Assembly: GCA_964596535.1 (NCBI GenBank)
Contig: CAZQUR010000046.1
Coordinates: 1-22,071 of the forward strand
Reading direction: 5' to 3'
Origin: GCA-002779465 sp964596535
Lineage (GTDB): Bacteria > Desulfobacterota > Desulfobacteria > Desulfobacterales > UBA2156
DNA length: 22,071 bases
Positions 6,560-14,147 of this stretch are shown here, piece by piece. The notes below the pieces were generated by a model. The model saw nothing but the letters and a program-made list of their open reading frames with translations. It made no database searches and was not told the origin of the DNA. Each line of letters begins with the position of its first letter. Position 1 is the first letter of the stretch. Made by a program: the position numbers and the translations under genes.

Positions 6560-7978
6560 TTAAGAGGCGTAAATGGAGCATTCCCGGGCCGCCAGGGCCG
6601 CTTCCTGGAGGGCTTCGGCGAAGGTGGGGTGCCCGTGTACGGTGCGGGCGATGTCTTCGGAGGACGCCCCGAATTCCATGGCGAGGACGCACTCGGCGAT
6701 CATGTCCGCGGCCCGGGGGCCGATGATATGGGCGCCGATGACGCGGTCGGTGTCGGAGTGGACGATGAGCTTGACAAAGCCGTCTGTTTCCCCCATGCAC
6801 CGGGCCCGCCCGGTCCCGGTAAACGGGTAGCTTCCCACGCAATAGGGAATCTTCCGGCTCTTGGCGTCTTCCTCGGTAAGCCCCACGGAGGCCACCTCGG
6901 GCCAGGTGTAGATGACGGCCGGGATCGTGTCGTAATTGACTTCCCCGGCTTTTCCGGCGATGCATTCCACGGCGGCGATTCCTTCCGCCGAGGCCTTGTG
7001 GGCCAGCATGGGGCCGGGCACCAGGTCCCCGATGGCGTAGACGGAAGGGACACTGGTGCGGTACCGGTGGTCGACGCGGATAAAACCGGTCTTGGGATCC
7101 GTTTCGATACCCATTTCTTCCAGGTTCAGCCCCCGGGTCAAGGGCCGGCGGCCCACGGCCACCAGGAGGCGGTCCACGGTGAGGGTATCCGTTTTCCCGC
7201 CGGATTCAAAGGTTACGGTTACGGATTTTTTCGAAACGGCGGCCTCTTTCACGGTGGTCTTCACCCGGATGTCCATCCCCTGCCGTTTCAGGAGGCGGTC
7301 CAGGGTTCTGCCCACCTGCCCGTCCAGGGCGGGGGCGATCCGGGGAAGCGCTTCGAGAACGGTTACCTTTGATCCCAGGCGCAGCCATACGGACCCCAGT
7401 TCCAGGCCGATGTACCCGCCGCCCACGATTCCCAGGTGCCCGGGCACGGCATCGAAGGCCAGTGCTTCGGTGGAACTGACGATTTTTTCCCCGTCGAATT
7501 CCAGGCCCGGAAGGGAGACCGGTTCGCTTCCGGTGGCAAGCAGAATCGCGTCGGCTTCCCATTCTTCGGGTTTGCCCTTTTTCACCGCCGGTGTCACCGC
7601 CGCCCGGTCCGGGCCGGCCAGAGCCACGGTACCGTGAACGATTTTCACCCGGTTTCTCTCCAGAAGTTTTCTGACGTTTTCCGTTAATTCCAGGACGACC
7701 CGGTCTTTCCGGGCCATCATGGCGGAGAGATCCAGGCGGATTTTCCCGGTCTGGATGCCGTGGGCGGCAAAATGGTCTTTTGCCAGGTGGAAGTATTCGC
7801 TGGAGTCCAGCAGCGCCTTGCTGGGGATGCACCCCACGTTCAGGCATACGCCGCCCAGCCGGGGGTCCTTTTCCACGCAGGCGATTTTGAGCCCCAACTG
7901 GGCCGCCCGGACCGCCGCCACGTATCCGCCGGGGCCGCTGCCCACGATCAAGAGGTCGAGCCGTTCTCGTTTTGCCAT
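6560..7978 (-). CDS. lpdA: Dihydrolipoyl dehydrogenase (E3)
   Basis: This 472-residue FAD flavoprotein reoxidises the dihydrolipoyl groups of E2 and passes electrons to NAD+. The FAD-binding GSGPGGY lies at residues 13-19. The redox disulfide is in GGVCLNVGCIPSK (C45, C50). The NAD-binding GIVGGGYIGLELGS is in the middle, the second FAD motif ends in VYAIGDLVPGPMLAHKA, and the C-terminal active-site HPTFAEALQEA supplies the catalytic His and Glu. Length is typical. It is the last gene of the sucA-sucB-lpdA operon: its ATG lies two bases after the sucB stop, and GGAG about eight bases upstream overlaps the sucB end. Having its own E3 suggests the complex is self-contained. Confidence 0.97.
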   Translation of the reverse strand: MAKRERLDLLIVGSGPGGYVAAVRAAQLGLKIACVEKDPRLGGVCLNVGCIPSKALLDSSEYFHLAKDHFAAHGIQTGKIRLDLSAMMARKDRVVLELTENVRKLLERNRVKIVHGTVALAGPDRAAVTPAVKKGKPEEWEADAILLATGSEPVSLPGLEFDGEKIVSSTEALAFDAVPGHLGIVGGGYIGLELGSVWLRLGSKVTVLEALPRIAPALDGQVGRTLDRLLKRQGMDIRVKTTVKEAAVSKKSVTVTFESGGKTDTLTVDRLLVAVGRRPLTRGLNLEEMGIETDPKTGFIRVDHRYRTSVPSVYAIGDLVPGPMLAHKASAEGIAAVECIAGKAGEVNYDTIPAVIYTWPEVASVGLTEEDAKSRKIPYCVGSYPFTGTGRARCMGETDGFVKLIVHSDTDRVIGAHIIGPRAADMIAECVLAMEFGASSEDIARTVHGHPTFAEALQEAALAARECSIYAS

Positions 7979-7980
7979 GA

Positions 7981-9267
7981 TTATATCTCCAGCATCATGC
8001 GTTCCGGGTTTTCAATATATTCCTTGATCCGCTTCAAACAAGTCACCGCTCCCCGGCCGTCCACAACCCGGTGATCGTAACTCAAGGCCACGTACATCAT
8101 GGGCCGGATCACGACGGCATCGTCGATAACCACCGGTCGTTTTTCGATCTTGTGCATCCCGAGAATCCCGCTTTGGGGGGTGTTCAGGATCGGTGTGCTC
8201 AACAGGGAGCCGAAGACCCCGCCGTTACTGATGGTAAACGTCCCCCCTTCCAGATCGGCCAGTTCCAGCTTGTTCTCCCGGATCTTTTTCACGTAGTCCG
8301 CGATGGCCTGCTCGATGCCGGCGAAAGAAAGCCGTTCGGCATGGCGGATGACCGGCACCACCAACCCCCGCTCGGAGCCCACGGCCACGCCGATGTGCTG
8401 GTACTCGTGGTACACGATGTCGTCGCCGTCGATGAAGGCGTTGATTTCCGGGACCTCCTTCAAGGCTTCCACGCAGGCCTTGATGAAAAAACTCATAAAA
8501 CCCAGGGAAATGCGGTGCTTCTTTTCAAAGGTCGATTTGTACGCCTCCCGCATCTTCATCACCCGATCCATATCGATTTCGTTGAAGGTGGTGAGCATGG
8601 CCGTGGACTGCTTGGCGTGAAGCAGGCGTTCGGCGATGCGGCGGCGGATGGGACTCATGGGTTTCCGGAAAACCCCTTCATCTGTCGGCGATTCCGGTTC
8701 AATTCCGGGTCCCGGCTTTTCCGGCAACCCGGCGGGGGCCTTTTCCAGGTGCAGCAGTACATCCAGCTTGGTGATGCGCCCGCCGGGTCCGGTACCCGTG
8801 ATTTTGGTGATATCGATCCCTTTTTCCGCCGCCAGGCGCCGCACAGAAGGCGGAAGGATGACTCCTTCAGGGATTGGGGCGGTTTCCCGGAGTGCCTGTT
8901 CCGGAGGCGCCGGTTTCGAAGCGGGCACTTGGGCTTCCGGTGCCGCTTTTTCAGGCGTTTTTTCGGGGAGTTCCGAGACCCTTTCCTTTTCCGGGGGCTT
9001 TTCAGCCGGGGTCCCTCTTTTATCCGGCGCCGCGTCGGTGTCGATGACACCCGCCACCGCGCCGATGGCCACGGTTTCACCGGCCGGGATCTTGATCGTC
9101 AAGCCCCCCGAAACCTCGGCCGTGACTTCCAGGGTCACCTTATCCGTTTCGATGACGAACAGGGGTTCCTCTTTTTCCACGAAGTCCCCGTCTTTTTTGA
9201 ACCATTCGGCCAGGACCGCTTCCTGGACCGATTCTCCCACGCCGGGAACCTTGATTTCAACGCGCAT
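7981..9267 (-). CDS. sucB: 2-oxoglutarate dehydrogenase E2, dihydrolipoyl succinyltransferase
   Basis: This 428-residue core subunit moves the succinyl group from E1 to CoA. The N-terminal lipoyl domain covers about residues 1-78, with the lipoylated lysine in IETDKVTLEV (K43). A Pro/Lys/Glu-rich linker follows. The subunit-binding domain is near 138-175 (PPSVRRLAAEKGID...GTGPGGRITK). The C-terminal acyltransferase domain ends with the active-site HRVVDG (H399, D403). I start at 9267 because MRVEIKVPGVGES is the normal family N-terminus and AAAGGAGCG lies just upstream; the longer frame to 9432 only reads through the end of sucA. The gene overlaps sucA by 11 bases, consistent with translational coupling. 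The linker and the HAKQSTAMLTTFNEIDM segment fit succinyl- rather than acetyl-transferases. Confidence 0.96.
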   Translation of the reverse strand: MRVEIKVPGVGESVQEAVLAEWFKKDGDFVEKEEPLFVIETDKVTLEVTAEVSGGLTIKIPAGETVAIGAVAGVIDTDAAPDKRGTPAEKPPEKERVSELPEKTPEKAAPEAQVPASKPAPPEQALRETAPIPEGVILPPSVRRLAAEKGIDITKITGTGPGGRITKLDVLLHLEKAPAGLPEKPGPGIEPESPTDEGVFRKPMSPIRRRIAERLLHAKQSTAMLTTFNEIDMDRVMKMREAYKSTFEKKHRISLGFMSFFIKACVEALKEVPEINAFIDGDDIVYHEYQHIGVAVGSERGLVVPVIRHAERLSFAGIEQAIADYVKKIRENKLELADLEGGTFTISNGGVFGSLLSTPILNTPQSGILGMHKIEKRPVVIDDAVVIRPMMYVALSYDHRVVDGRGAVTCLKRIKEYIENPERMMLEI

Positions 9268-12001
9268 CGACGCTCCTTTCTTCCTCCGGAAGGGGGCCGA
9301 CGGCTTCATCGATGACGGCATCCTGCTGCCGGCGGTATATTTTGGGGAATCCGGGAGCCGGGCTGGCCGCCGGAGCCCTTCCGATGTATTCCATCCGGTG
9401 ACCCGAAAGCGGTTCCATGCGGTCCCGCACAAAGGTCCATCCGCCCATGTTCCGGGGTTCTTCCTGTACCCAGATCCACTGTTTGGCTTTCCGGTATTTG
9501 GAAGCGATTTCCTTTAACGCTTCTTCCGGAAACGGATAAAACTGTTCCATGCGGACAAGGGCCGTGTCTTTTTTCTTCAAGTGATTCCGCCGCTGCAGCA
9601 ATTCATAGTAGACTTTGCCGCTGCAAAAAAGGACGCGCTTCGCGGCGTTGGGGGCCAATGGGTCATCGAGGACCTCCCGGAAACGACCGGACGCCATCTC
9701 CGAAAGCCCGGAGACGGCCAGGGGGTGCCGCAGGAGGCTCTTGGGGGTGAAGAGCACCAAAGGTTTTCGCACGTCGCGTTTCATCTGGCGCCGGAGCAGG
9801 TGAAAGTATTGGGCCGGTGTCGTGGCGTTGCACACCTGCCAGTTGTCTTCGGCGCAAAGCTGCAGAAAGCGCTCGATCCGTGCGCTGGAGTGTTCGGGCC
9901 CCAATCCTTCGTAGCCGTGTGGAAGGAGAAGGACCAGGCCGGTGAGCCGTTCCCACTTGGATTCCCCGGCGGCGATGAAAAGATCGATGACGGCCTGGGC
10001 GTTGTTGGCGAAGTCTCCGAACTGGGCTTCCCACAGGGCCAGGACATCGGGCCGGGTGGCGGAATAGCCGTATTCGAAGCCCAGGACGCCGTACTCGGAA
10101 AGATGGCTGTTGAAGACCTGAAAAGAGGCTTGCGCTTTTTCCAGGTGATTGAAAGGGACATGGGATTCGCCTGTTCGGGTGTCGATCCACATGCTGTGGC
10201 GCTGGGAAAAGGTCCCCCTGGCCACGTCCTGGCCGCTGAGACGGATCGGGAACCCCTCGGCCAGCAGGGAGGCAAACGCCAGGGATTCGGCCCATGCCCA
10301 ATCGATGCCCGATTCTTTTTCAACGGCGTCCAGGCGCTTTTTGAGCAGCGCCTCGAGCTTGGGATAGAGGGAAAAACCATCGGGGACTTGCGTCAACCGG
10401 CGGGCAAAAAATTTCAGCCTTTCTTTTTTCACGCCGGTTTCCACGGGCGGCACCGCATACTTCCCGTGATAATCCTCCCAGTTCTCAAAATACCGGAGTT
10501 CCGGGTAGCGGCACGTGCTCCCATGAACCGACTCGTAGGCGTCCTCGAGGGTTCGCTTCAGGTCGGCTTCATGGGCGTCCATGTCGGTTTTTTCGACCTT
10601 CCCCGACTCCAGGAGCAAATCGGCGTAAAGCCGGTGCAGGGAAGGGCGTTTCCGGATGCGCTCCGTCATCTGCGGCTGGGTATAATACGGCTCATCCCCT
10701 TCATTGTGCCCCCAACGGCGGTAACACACCAGGTCCACGACCACGTCTTTTTCGAATTCCCGGCGATAGGCCGCTGCCAGGCGCATGATATGGACGGCGG
10801 CCTCCGGGTCTTCGCCGTGAACATGGAAAATGGGGACCATGAGCATTTTGGCGATATCCGTGGCGTAACGGGTGGAACGGGCGTCTTCCGGGAGTGTCGT
10901 ATACCCGATCTGGTTGTTGAGGACCACGTGGATCGTTCCGCCCGCGAGATATCCGGGAAGACGGGACATGTTCAGGGTTTCGTAGACCACCCCCTCACCG
11001 GCAAAGGCGGCGTCCCCGTGGATGAGGACGGGCAGGACTTTGATGAAAGGATCCTCACCGGCCGAGTCCTGGCGGGCCCGGGCGATGCCTTCGGCCACGC
11101 TGTCGACGGCTTCCAGATGGCTGGGATTGTGGACCATGTAGATCTTCAGGGGGTGATCCCCGGTGGTTCGGATGTCCGACAGGTATCCGTTGTGATACTT
11201 CACGTCCCCGCTTCCAAAAAGGCTTTCCGGATCGTAGCAGTTTTCAAACTCGGCGAAGATCTCTTCGTAAGGCTTCTTGAGTATATGGGCCTGGACGTTC
11301 AACCGTCCCCGATGGGCCATTCCCAGGATGATTTCACGGCATCCCTGTTCGGCGGTAAATTCTGTCAGGGTATCCAGCATGGGGATGAGCGCATCCCCGC
11401 CTTCCAGGGAAAACCGGGTGACGGCCACGTATTTTTTATTCAAGAATTGTTCGAAAAGCGCGGCTTGAATAAGCTTTTGCAGAATCCGCTCTTGGGCTGC
11501 CGGGGGAAACTCGGGTCGATTCATCACCGGTTCCATCCGGTCCTGGAGCCACCGCCGTTCTTCCGGGTCCTGCAGATGCATGTATTCCACGCCCACCGAG
11601 CGGCAGTATGTGGCTTTCAGGTGTTCCAGGATCTTTCGCAGGGGCGCTTTTTGGTCTTTTGAAAATCTCCGGGTGAAAAAGGGTGCATCCAGGTCTTTTT
11701 CCGTCAGGCCGAATGCCGCGATATCCAAAAGCGGGTGTTCCGCCGGGCACGTTTCCAGCGGATCCATGCAGGCCAGCAGGTGACCCATATCCCGGTACCG
11801 GTATTTGAGGGCTTCCACCTTTGCTTGTTTTAAAACCCGGTCTTCGTGGACGGCTTCCCCTTTTCCGTCTTTTCGCGAAATACCCAGCTGGAACCCTTGA
11901 AAGAAAAACCGCCAGTCCGGCCCCACCTTTTTGGGATTTTCCCGCCACAACCGGTACTGGGAATCGATGTATTCGACGTTGAGGGTTTCCGGAATCTCCA
12001 T
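9257..12001 (-). CDS. sucA: 2-oxoglutarate dehydrogenase E1
   Basis: This 914-residue thiamine-diphosphate enzyme decarboxylates 2-oxoglutarate and succinylates the E2 lipoyl group. The N-terminal E2-binding segment holds EYIDSQYRLW near residue 10. Further marks are GMAHRGRLN (227-235), HNPSHLEAVD (291-300), and the TPP-binding GDAAFAGEGVVYETLNMS with NNQIGYTT (329 to 369). The C-terminal half has SQRHSMWIDTRTGE and FEYGYSATRPD. Length is close to the E. coli enzyme. I choose ATG 12001, with AAAAGGAC upstream. The frame stays open to 12124, but that extension is translated from palindromic repeats and lacks family sequence. No clear promoter was found upstream, so the repeats may lie in the transcribed leader. 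Confidence 0.96.
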   Translation of the reverse strand: MEIPETLNVEYIDSQYRLWRENPKKVGPDWRFFFQGFQLGISRKDGKGEAVHEDRVLKQAKVEALKYRYRDMGHLLACMDPLETCPAEHPLLDIAAFGLTEKDLDAPFFTRRFSKDQKAPLRKILEHLKATYCRSVGVEYMHLQDPEERRWLQDRMEPVMNRPEFPPAAQERILQKLIQAALFEQFLNKKYVAVTRFSLEGGDALIPMLDTLTEFTAEQGCREIILGMAHRGRLNVQAHILKKPYEEIFAEFENCYDPESLFGSGDVKYHNGYLSDIRTTGDHPLKIYMVHNPSHLEAVDSVAEGIARARQDSAGEDPFIKVLPVLIHGDAAFAGEGVVYETLNMSRLPGYLAGGTIHVVLNNQIGYTTLPEDARSTRYATDIAKMLMVPIFHVHGEDPEAAVHIMRLAAAYRREFEKDVVVDLVCYRRWGHNEGDEPYYTQPQMTERIRKRPSLHRLYADLLLESGKVEKTDMDAHEADLKRTLEDAYESVHGSTCRYPELRYFENWEDYHGKYAVPPVETGVKKERLKFFARRLTQVPDGFSLYPKLEALLKKRLDAVEKESGIDWAWAESLAFASLLAEGFPIRLSGQDVARGTFSQRHSMWIDTRTGESHVPFNHLEKAQASFQVFNSHLSEYGVLGFEYGYSATRPDVLALWEAQFGDFANNAQAVIDLFIAAGESKWERLTGLVLLLPHGYEGLGPEHSSARIERFLQLCAEDNWQVCNATTPAQYFHLLRRQMKRDVRKPLVLFTPKSLLRHPLAVSGLSEMASGRFREVLDDPLAPNAAKRVLFCSGKVYYELLQRRNHLKKKDTALVRMEQFYPFPEEALKEIASKYRKAKQWIWVQEEPRNMGGWTFVRDRMEPLSGHRMEYIGRAPAASPAPGFPKIYRRQQDAVIDEAVGPLPEEERSVDAR

Positions 12002-12039
12002 GTCGGCGTCCTTTTCTTCCAAGTAACTTCTCCCTGCTG

Positions 12040-12068
12040 CTTTCCGGTAAATCCCCTCAAAGGCGGGG
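12040..12068. repeat. Repeat copy A1 flanking the sucA upstream hairpins
   Basis: This 29-base stretch is a close match to 12190-12220. Both read CTTTC, then GG, TAAATCCCC and a short CAAAG...CGGGG stem end, with a few small gaps. Together they bracket 121 bases containing two 8-bp hairpins. The copy lies just upstream of the sucA start, inside the likely mRNA leader. Confidence 0.6.
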
Positions 12069-12086
12069 TTTTCGAAAAGAGTGTAA

Positions 12087-12107
12087 GGCGGGATTTTACA
12101 TCCCGCC
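12087..12107. repeat. REP-like hairpin 1 (8-bp stem)
   Basis: GGCGGGAT at 12087-12094 pairs perfectly with ATCCCGCC at 12100-12107 around a five-base loop. The stem-loop size is identical to the hairpin 43 bases to its right, although the base sequence differs, as expected for members of one palindromic element family. Confidence 0.7.
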
Positions 12108-12129
12108 GCAGGACCGATGGTCATTTTAC

Positions 12130-12150
12130 GGCGGCATATAAAATGCCGCC
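12130..12150. repeat. REP-like hairpin 2 (8-bp stem)
   Basis: GGCGGCAT at 12130-12137 pairs perfectly with ATGCCGCC at 12143-12150 around the loop ATAAA. The following CTACAGGTA and the whole layout resemble repetitive extragenic palindromes in environmental proteobacteria; this comparison is from memory. Confidence 0.7.
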
Positions 12151-12189
12151 CTACAGGTAATTTTCGATTTCAATACCGATACCGAGTTA

Positions 12190-12220
12190 CTTTCGGATAA
12201 ATCCCCGCCCAAAGACGGGG
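12190..12220. repeat. Repeat copy A2 flanking the sucA upstream hairpins
   Basis: This second copy of the 12040-12068 repeat is 31 bases long. Its end forms a weak 5-bp hairpin (CCCCG 12203-12207 with CGGGG 12216-12220). It lies 19 bases past the stop of the alpha/beta hydrolase gene on the minus strand and could aid 3'-end formation of that transcript, but no T tract follows. Confidence 0.55.
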
Positions 12221-12238
12221 TGCAACGCTAATCCAGTC

Positions 12239-12994
12239 CTAATCCAGCCGGTTGAACCAGTCGACAATGGCGTTTACCGCCTGAGAGCGGTCTTGGGGTC
12301 TAAGAAACATGTGATCCGACCGGGGAAGCATCACCAATTCGATTCTTTCGGGATTCATGGATGCGGCCCGGCGCGCTTCCCCCGCCGGCACGATGTCATC
12401 CTTTTCTCCATGGAGGATCATCAACGGCCGCTCCAAAGTCCGGAGCACGACGGCAAGGTCCTGTTTTTTCGCATCGGAGAAAAACGCCCGGTTTAATCGC
12501 AGGTGGCGTCCCCGGCTTGTAAATTCCACATACCCCGTTTGCCGGAGCTGATCAATTTGTTTTACATCCAAAAAATGGGTGGGCTTCAAGCCCGACAACC
12601 GGCCGGCTACGGCGGCGACGCCGCGGACCTCCGGGGTATTTGAGGCGGTGAGGACGGCCACCTCCGCACCCATGCTGTGTCCTGCAAGCCCGATCCAGGA
12701 GACGCCTTCATTCGTGAGAACTTCTATTGCGCGCGTCATTTCCCCGATCTGTTTGGTAAAGGTGGTTTCCTCGAACCGTCCTTGACTCTGGCCGTTTCCG
12801 GAAAAGTCGAAGCGCAGTGCCAGATAGCCGGCACGGGCCAGTGCGTTTCCCAGCTCCCGCAGGATCGTGGTGTGGCGGGAGCATGTAAAACAGTGGGCCA
12901 AAACGATTCCGCGCGCAAAGGGGCCTTCCGGAAAATGAAGGGTGCCGGCTAAGGTTTCATCGGCGTCATTTTTAAACAGGATGTGTTCTTCCAT
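12239..12994 (-). CDS. Alpha/beta hydrolase
   Basis: This 251-residue cytoplasmic enzyme of the alpha/beta-hydrolase fold has no signal peptide. The catalytic triad is visible: the nucleophile Ser107 in GHSMG (105-109), an acid in HGEKDDIVP (D199 or D200), and His228 in RSDHMF. The N-terminal LAHCFTCSRH supplies an oxyanion-hole segment, and YLALRFDFSGNGQSQG is typical of the serine-esterase/acylpeptidase-like group (COG1073 style). The substrate is unknown; esters or peptides are usual. The start ATG at 12994 has only a weak GAGCGGAC site. It lies 37 bases after the lipoprotein gene on the same strand with no terminator between, so co-transcription is likely. Confidence 0.87.
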   Translation of the reverse strand: MEEHILFKNDADETLAGTLHFPEGPFARGIVLAHCFTCSRHTTILRELGNALARAGYLALRFDFSGNGQSQGRFEETTFTKQIGEMTRAIEVLTNEGVSWIGLAGHSMGAEVAVLTASNTPEVRGVAAVAGRLSGLKPTHFLDVKQIDQLRQTGYVEFTSRGRHLRLNRAFFSDAKKQDLAVVLRTLERPLMILHGEKDDIVPAGEARRAASMNPERIELVMLPRSDHMFLRPQDRSQAVNAIVDWFNRLD

Positions 12995-13031
12995 GCAGTC
13001 CGCTCGTTTTCAGCGGGGCAAACGGTCTTTT

Positions 13032-13925
13032 TTATCCTTTTCCAAGGGCCATGCCCAAGAGCATTCCGAACGCCTGTCCCAATGCCGACTCCAAATCCTG
13101 GGGGTTCTTGGCGGCGAGCATCTGGTCCAGGATGCCGTCGATGGAAGTCATTATTCCGAGGGTTCGGTGCTTTTCCTCTGCCGTAAGACTTGTGGACCAT
13201 TCGGCGATCGATTTTTTGGCCCGGTCGATTTCGACCTTCCATTGATCCGCCATGGATTTGGGAACCCATTTTCCCTCTACCTTGACGAACGGAATTTCCC
13301 AAGACGCTTCACCGGGGATCTCGATTTTCACCCGGGCCGTATCTTTTTCCGATTGAAGCACGGTGGTTTTCACCGATTTCAGTTGCCTGGATACCACGGC
13401 GGCGTTCTCCTCGTTTTCCAGCCTGGAAAGGGCATCGAGTCTTTTCATGAATTCCGCGCCGGTCCCGGACAAAAAGTTTCCCATATCCAGGTGCTTCAGT
13501 TTCTCAAGATCCGCCAGTTCGCTTTTGGCGATGATTTCGGCGATGCCGACAACGGCATCCCAGTTTCCGGACAATTGCGCGGTGTTCACCGGTGAGTTGT
13601 TGAGCATTTTTGAGGAAAGTAAAAGCTCTTTTTTTGTTTTTAAAACCAGGACGACCTTATCGGCCAGGGCAAACCCCTTGTTCCAGAGGTCTTTGTCCAT
13701 TTTCCGGGCCAGTTCATGGACAATGTCCTCTACATCGGTTCGATAGCTTTTCGGGAGCGCATCCCACAAAACCCGGGGTTGATGGGAGGCAAGGCCTTGG
13801 GCCGCTTCATTGACGACCTCCTCGGCCGTTTTGCTCGGTGACCCGGGCTGGGAGCAGCTGTTCACCCCTACTAAGAGCAGGAGAAGGAAAAAGAGCGGGA
13901 AGAAAACGGTGCGGAAATTTTTCAC
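13032..13925 (-). CDS. Predicted lipoprotein, unknown function
   Basis: This 297-residue exported protein belongs to no family I can name. I start at GTG 13925, which has AAAGGAAC eight bases upstream and is followed directly by a lipoprotein signal: KNFRTVFFP, a leucine-rich core, and VNSC with the lipid cysteine at 24. The longer frame to 14474 has no signal peptide and runs into the divergent channel gene. The mature part is mostly helical and charged (PKSYRTDVEDIVHELARKMDKDLW, then LSRLENEENAAVVSRQL) with a small beta-like middle, and ends in a Gly/Met-rich tail, FGMLLGMALGKG. It may sit at the inner or outer membrane. It probably shares a transcript with the hydrolase downstream. Confidence 0.75.
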   Translation of the reverse strand: MKNFRTVFFPLFFLLLLLVGVNSCSQPGSPSKTAEEVVNEAAQGLASHQPRVLWDALPKSYRTDVEDIVHELARKMDKDLWNKGFALADKVVLVLKTKKELLLSSKMLNNSPVNTAQLSGNWDAVVGIAEIIAKSELADLEKLKHLDMGNFLSGTGAEFMKRLDALSRLENEENAAVVSRQLKSVKTTVLQSEKDTARVKIEIPGEASWEIPFVKVEGKWVPKSMADQWKVEIDRAKKSIAEWSTSLTAEEKHRTLGIMTSIDGILDQMLAAKNPQDLESALGQAFGMLLGMALGKG

Positions 13926-14016
13926 GTATGGTTCCTTTCTATGGAAAATGGAATAACGGCTGGGCTGCCGACCATTCACGCCTCGGGTGGACCCGTTTAA
14001 AGTCCGAAGCGGTTTT

Positions 14017-14045
14017 TCGATACCATACTCGATAAAAAACGTCAA
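14017..14045 (-). promoter_or_regulatory. Candidate promoter of the lipoprotein-hydrolase pair
   Basis: On the minus strand, TTGACG (14045-14040) is followed by a 17-base spacer and TATCGA (14022-14017), preceded by TGG as in an extended -10 element. Transcription would start near 14010, about 85 bases before the GTG at 13925. The -10 hexamer itself is weak. Confidence 0.35.
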
Positions 14046-14147
14046 AAAAAGGACTAAAGGATTTTGAGTGGGAAAGGTCCTCGGGAGGGAAAGCCTTTGA
14101 AAGCGCTTTTCTCTGTGATAAAGATCCACCCGGAGGTGTCTTGGATC

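Noticed and set aside
6171..7372. Open frames on both strands across the ABC ATPase-lpdA junction
   Set aside because: They overlap conserved ABC and lpdA motifs out of frame; the repeat at 6483-6549 simply lacks stops in those frames.
8071..9517. Plus-strand open frames opposite sucB and the end of sucA
   Set aside because: They are antisense to conserved lipoyl and acyltransferase motifs, with low-complexity translations rich in Gly, Arg, Phe or Ser.
9581..11662. Large plus-strand open frame of 693 codons opposite sucA
   Set aside because: It lies wholly antisense to an unmistakable E1 gene, its translation has no recognisable domain, and such frames are expected opposite GC-rich genes.
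12002..12124. N-terminal extension of SucA by 41 residues
   Set aside because: It is translated from palindromic repeats, has no family similarity, and a good ribosome site precedes the internal ATG at 12001.
12002..12238. Promoter of sucA-sucB-lpdA
   Set aside because: On the minus strand TTGCAC and TTGAAA occur but no acceptable -10 box follows at 16-18 bases.
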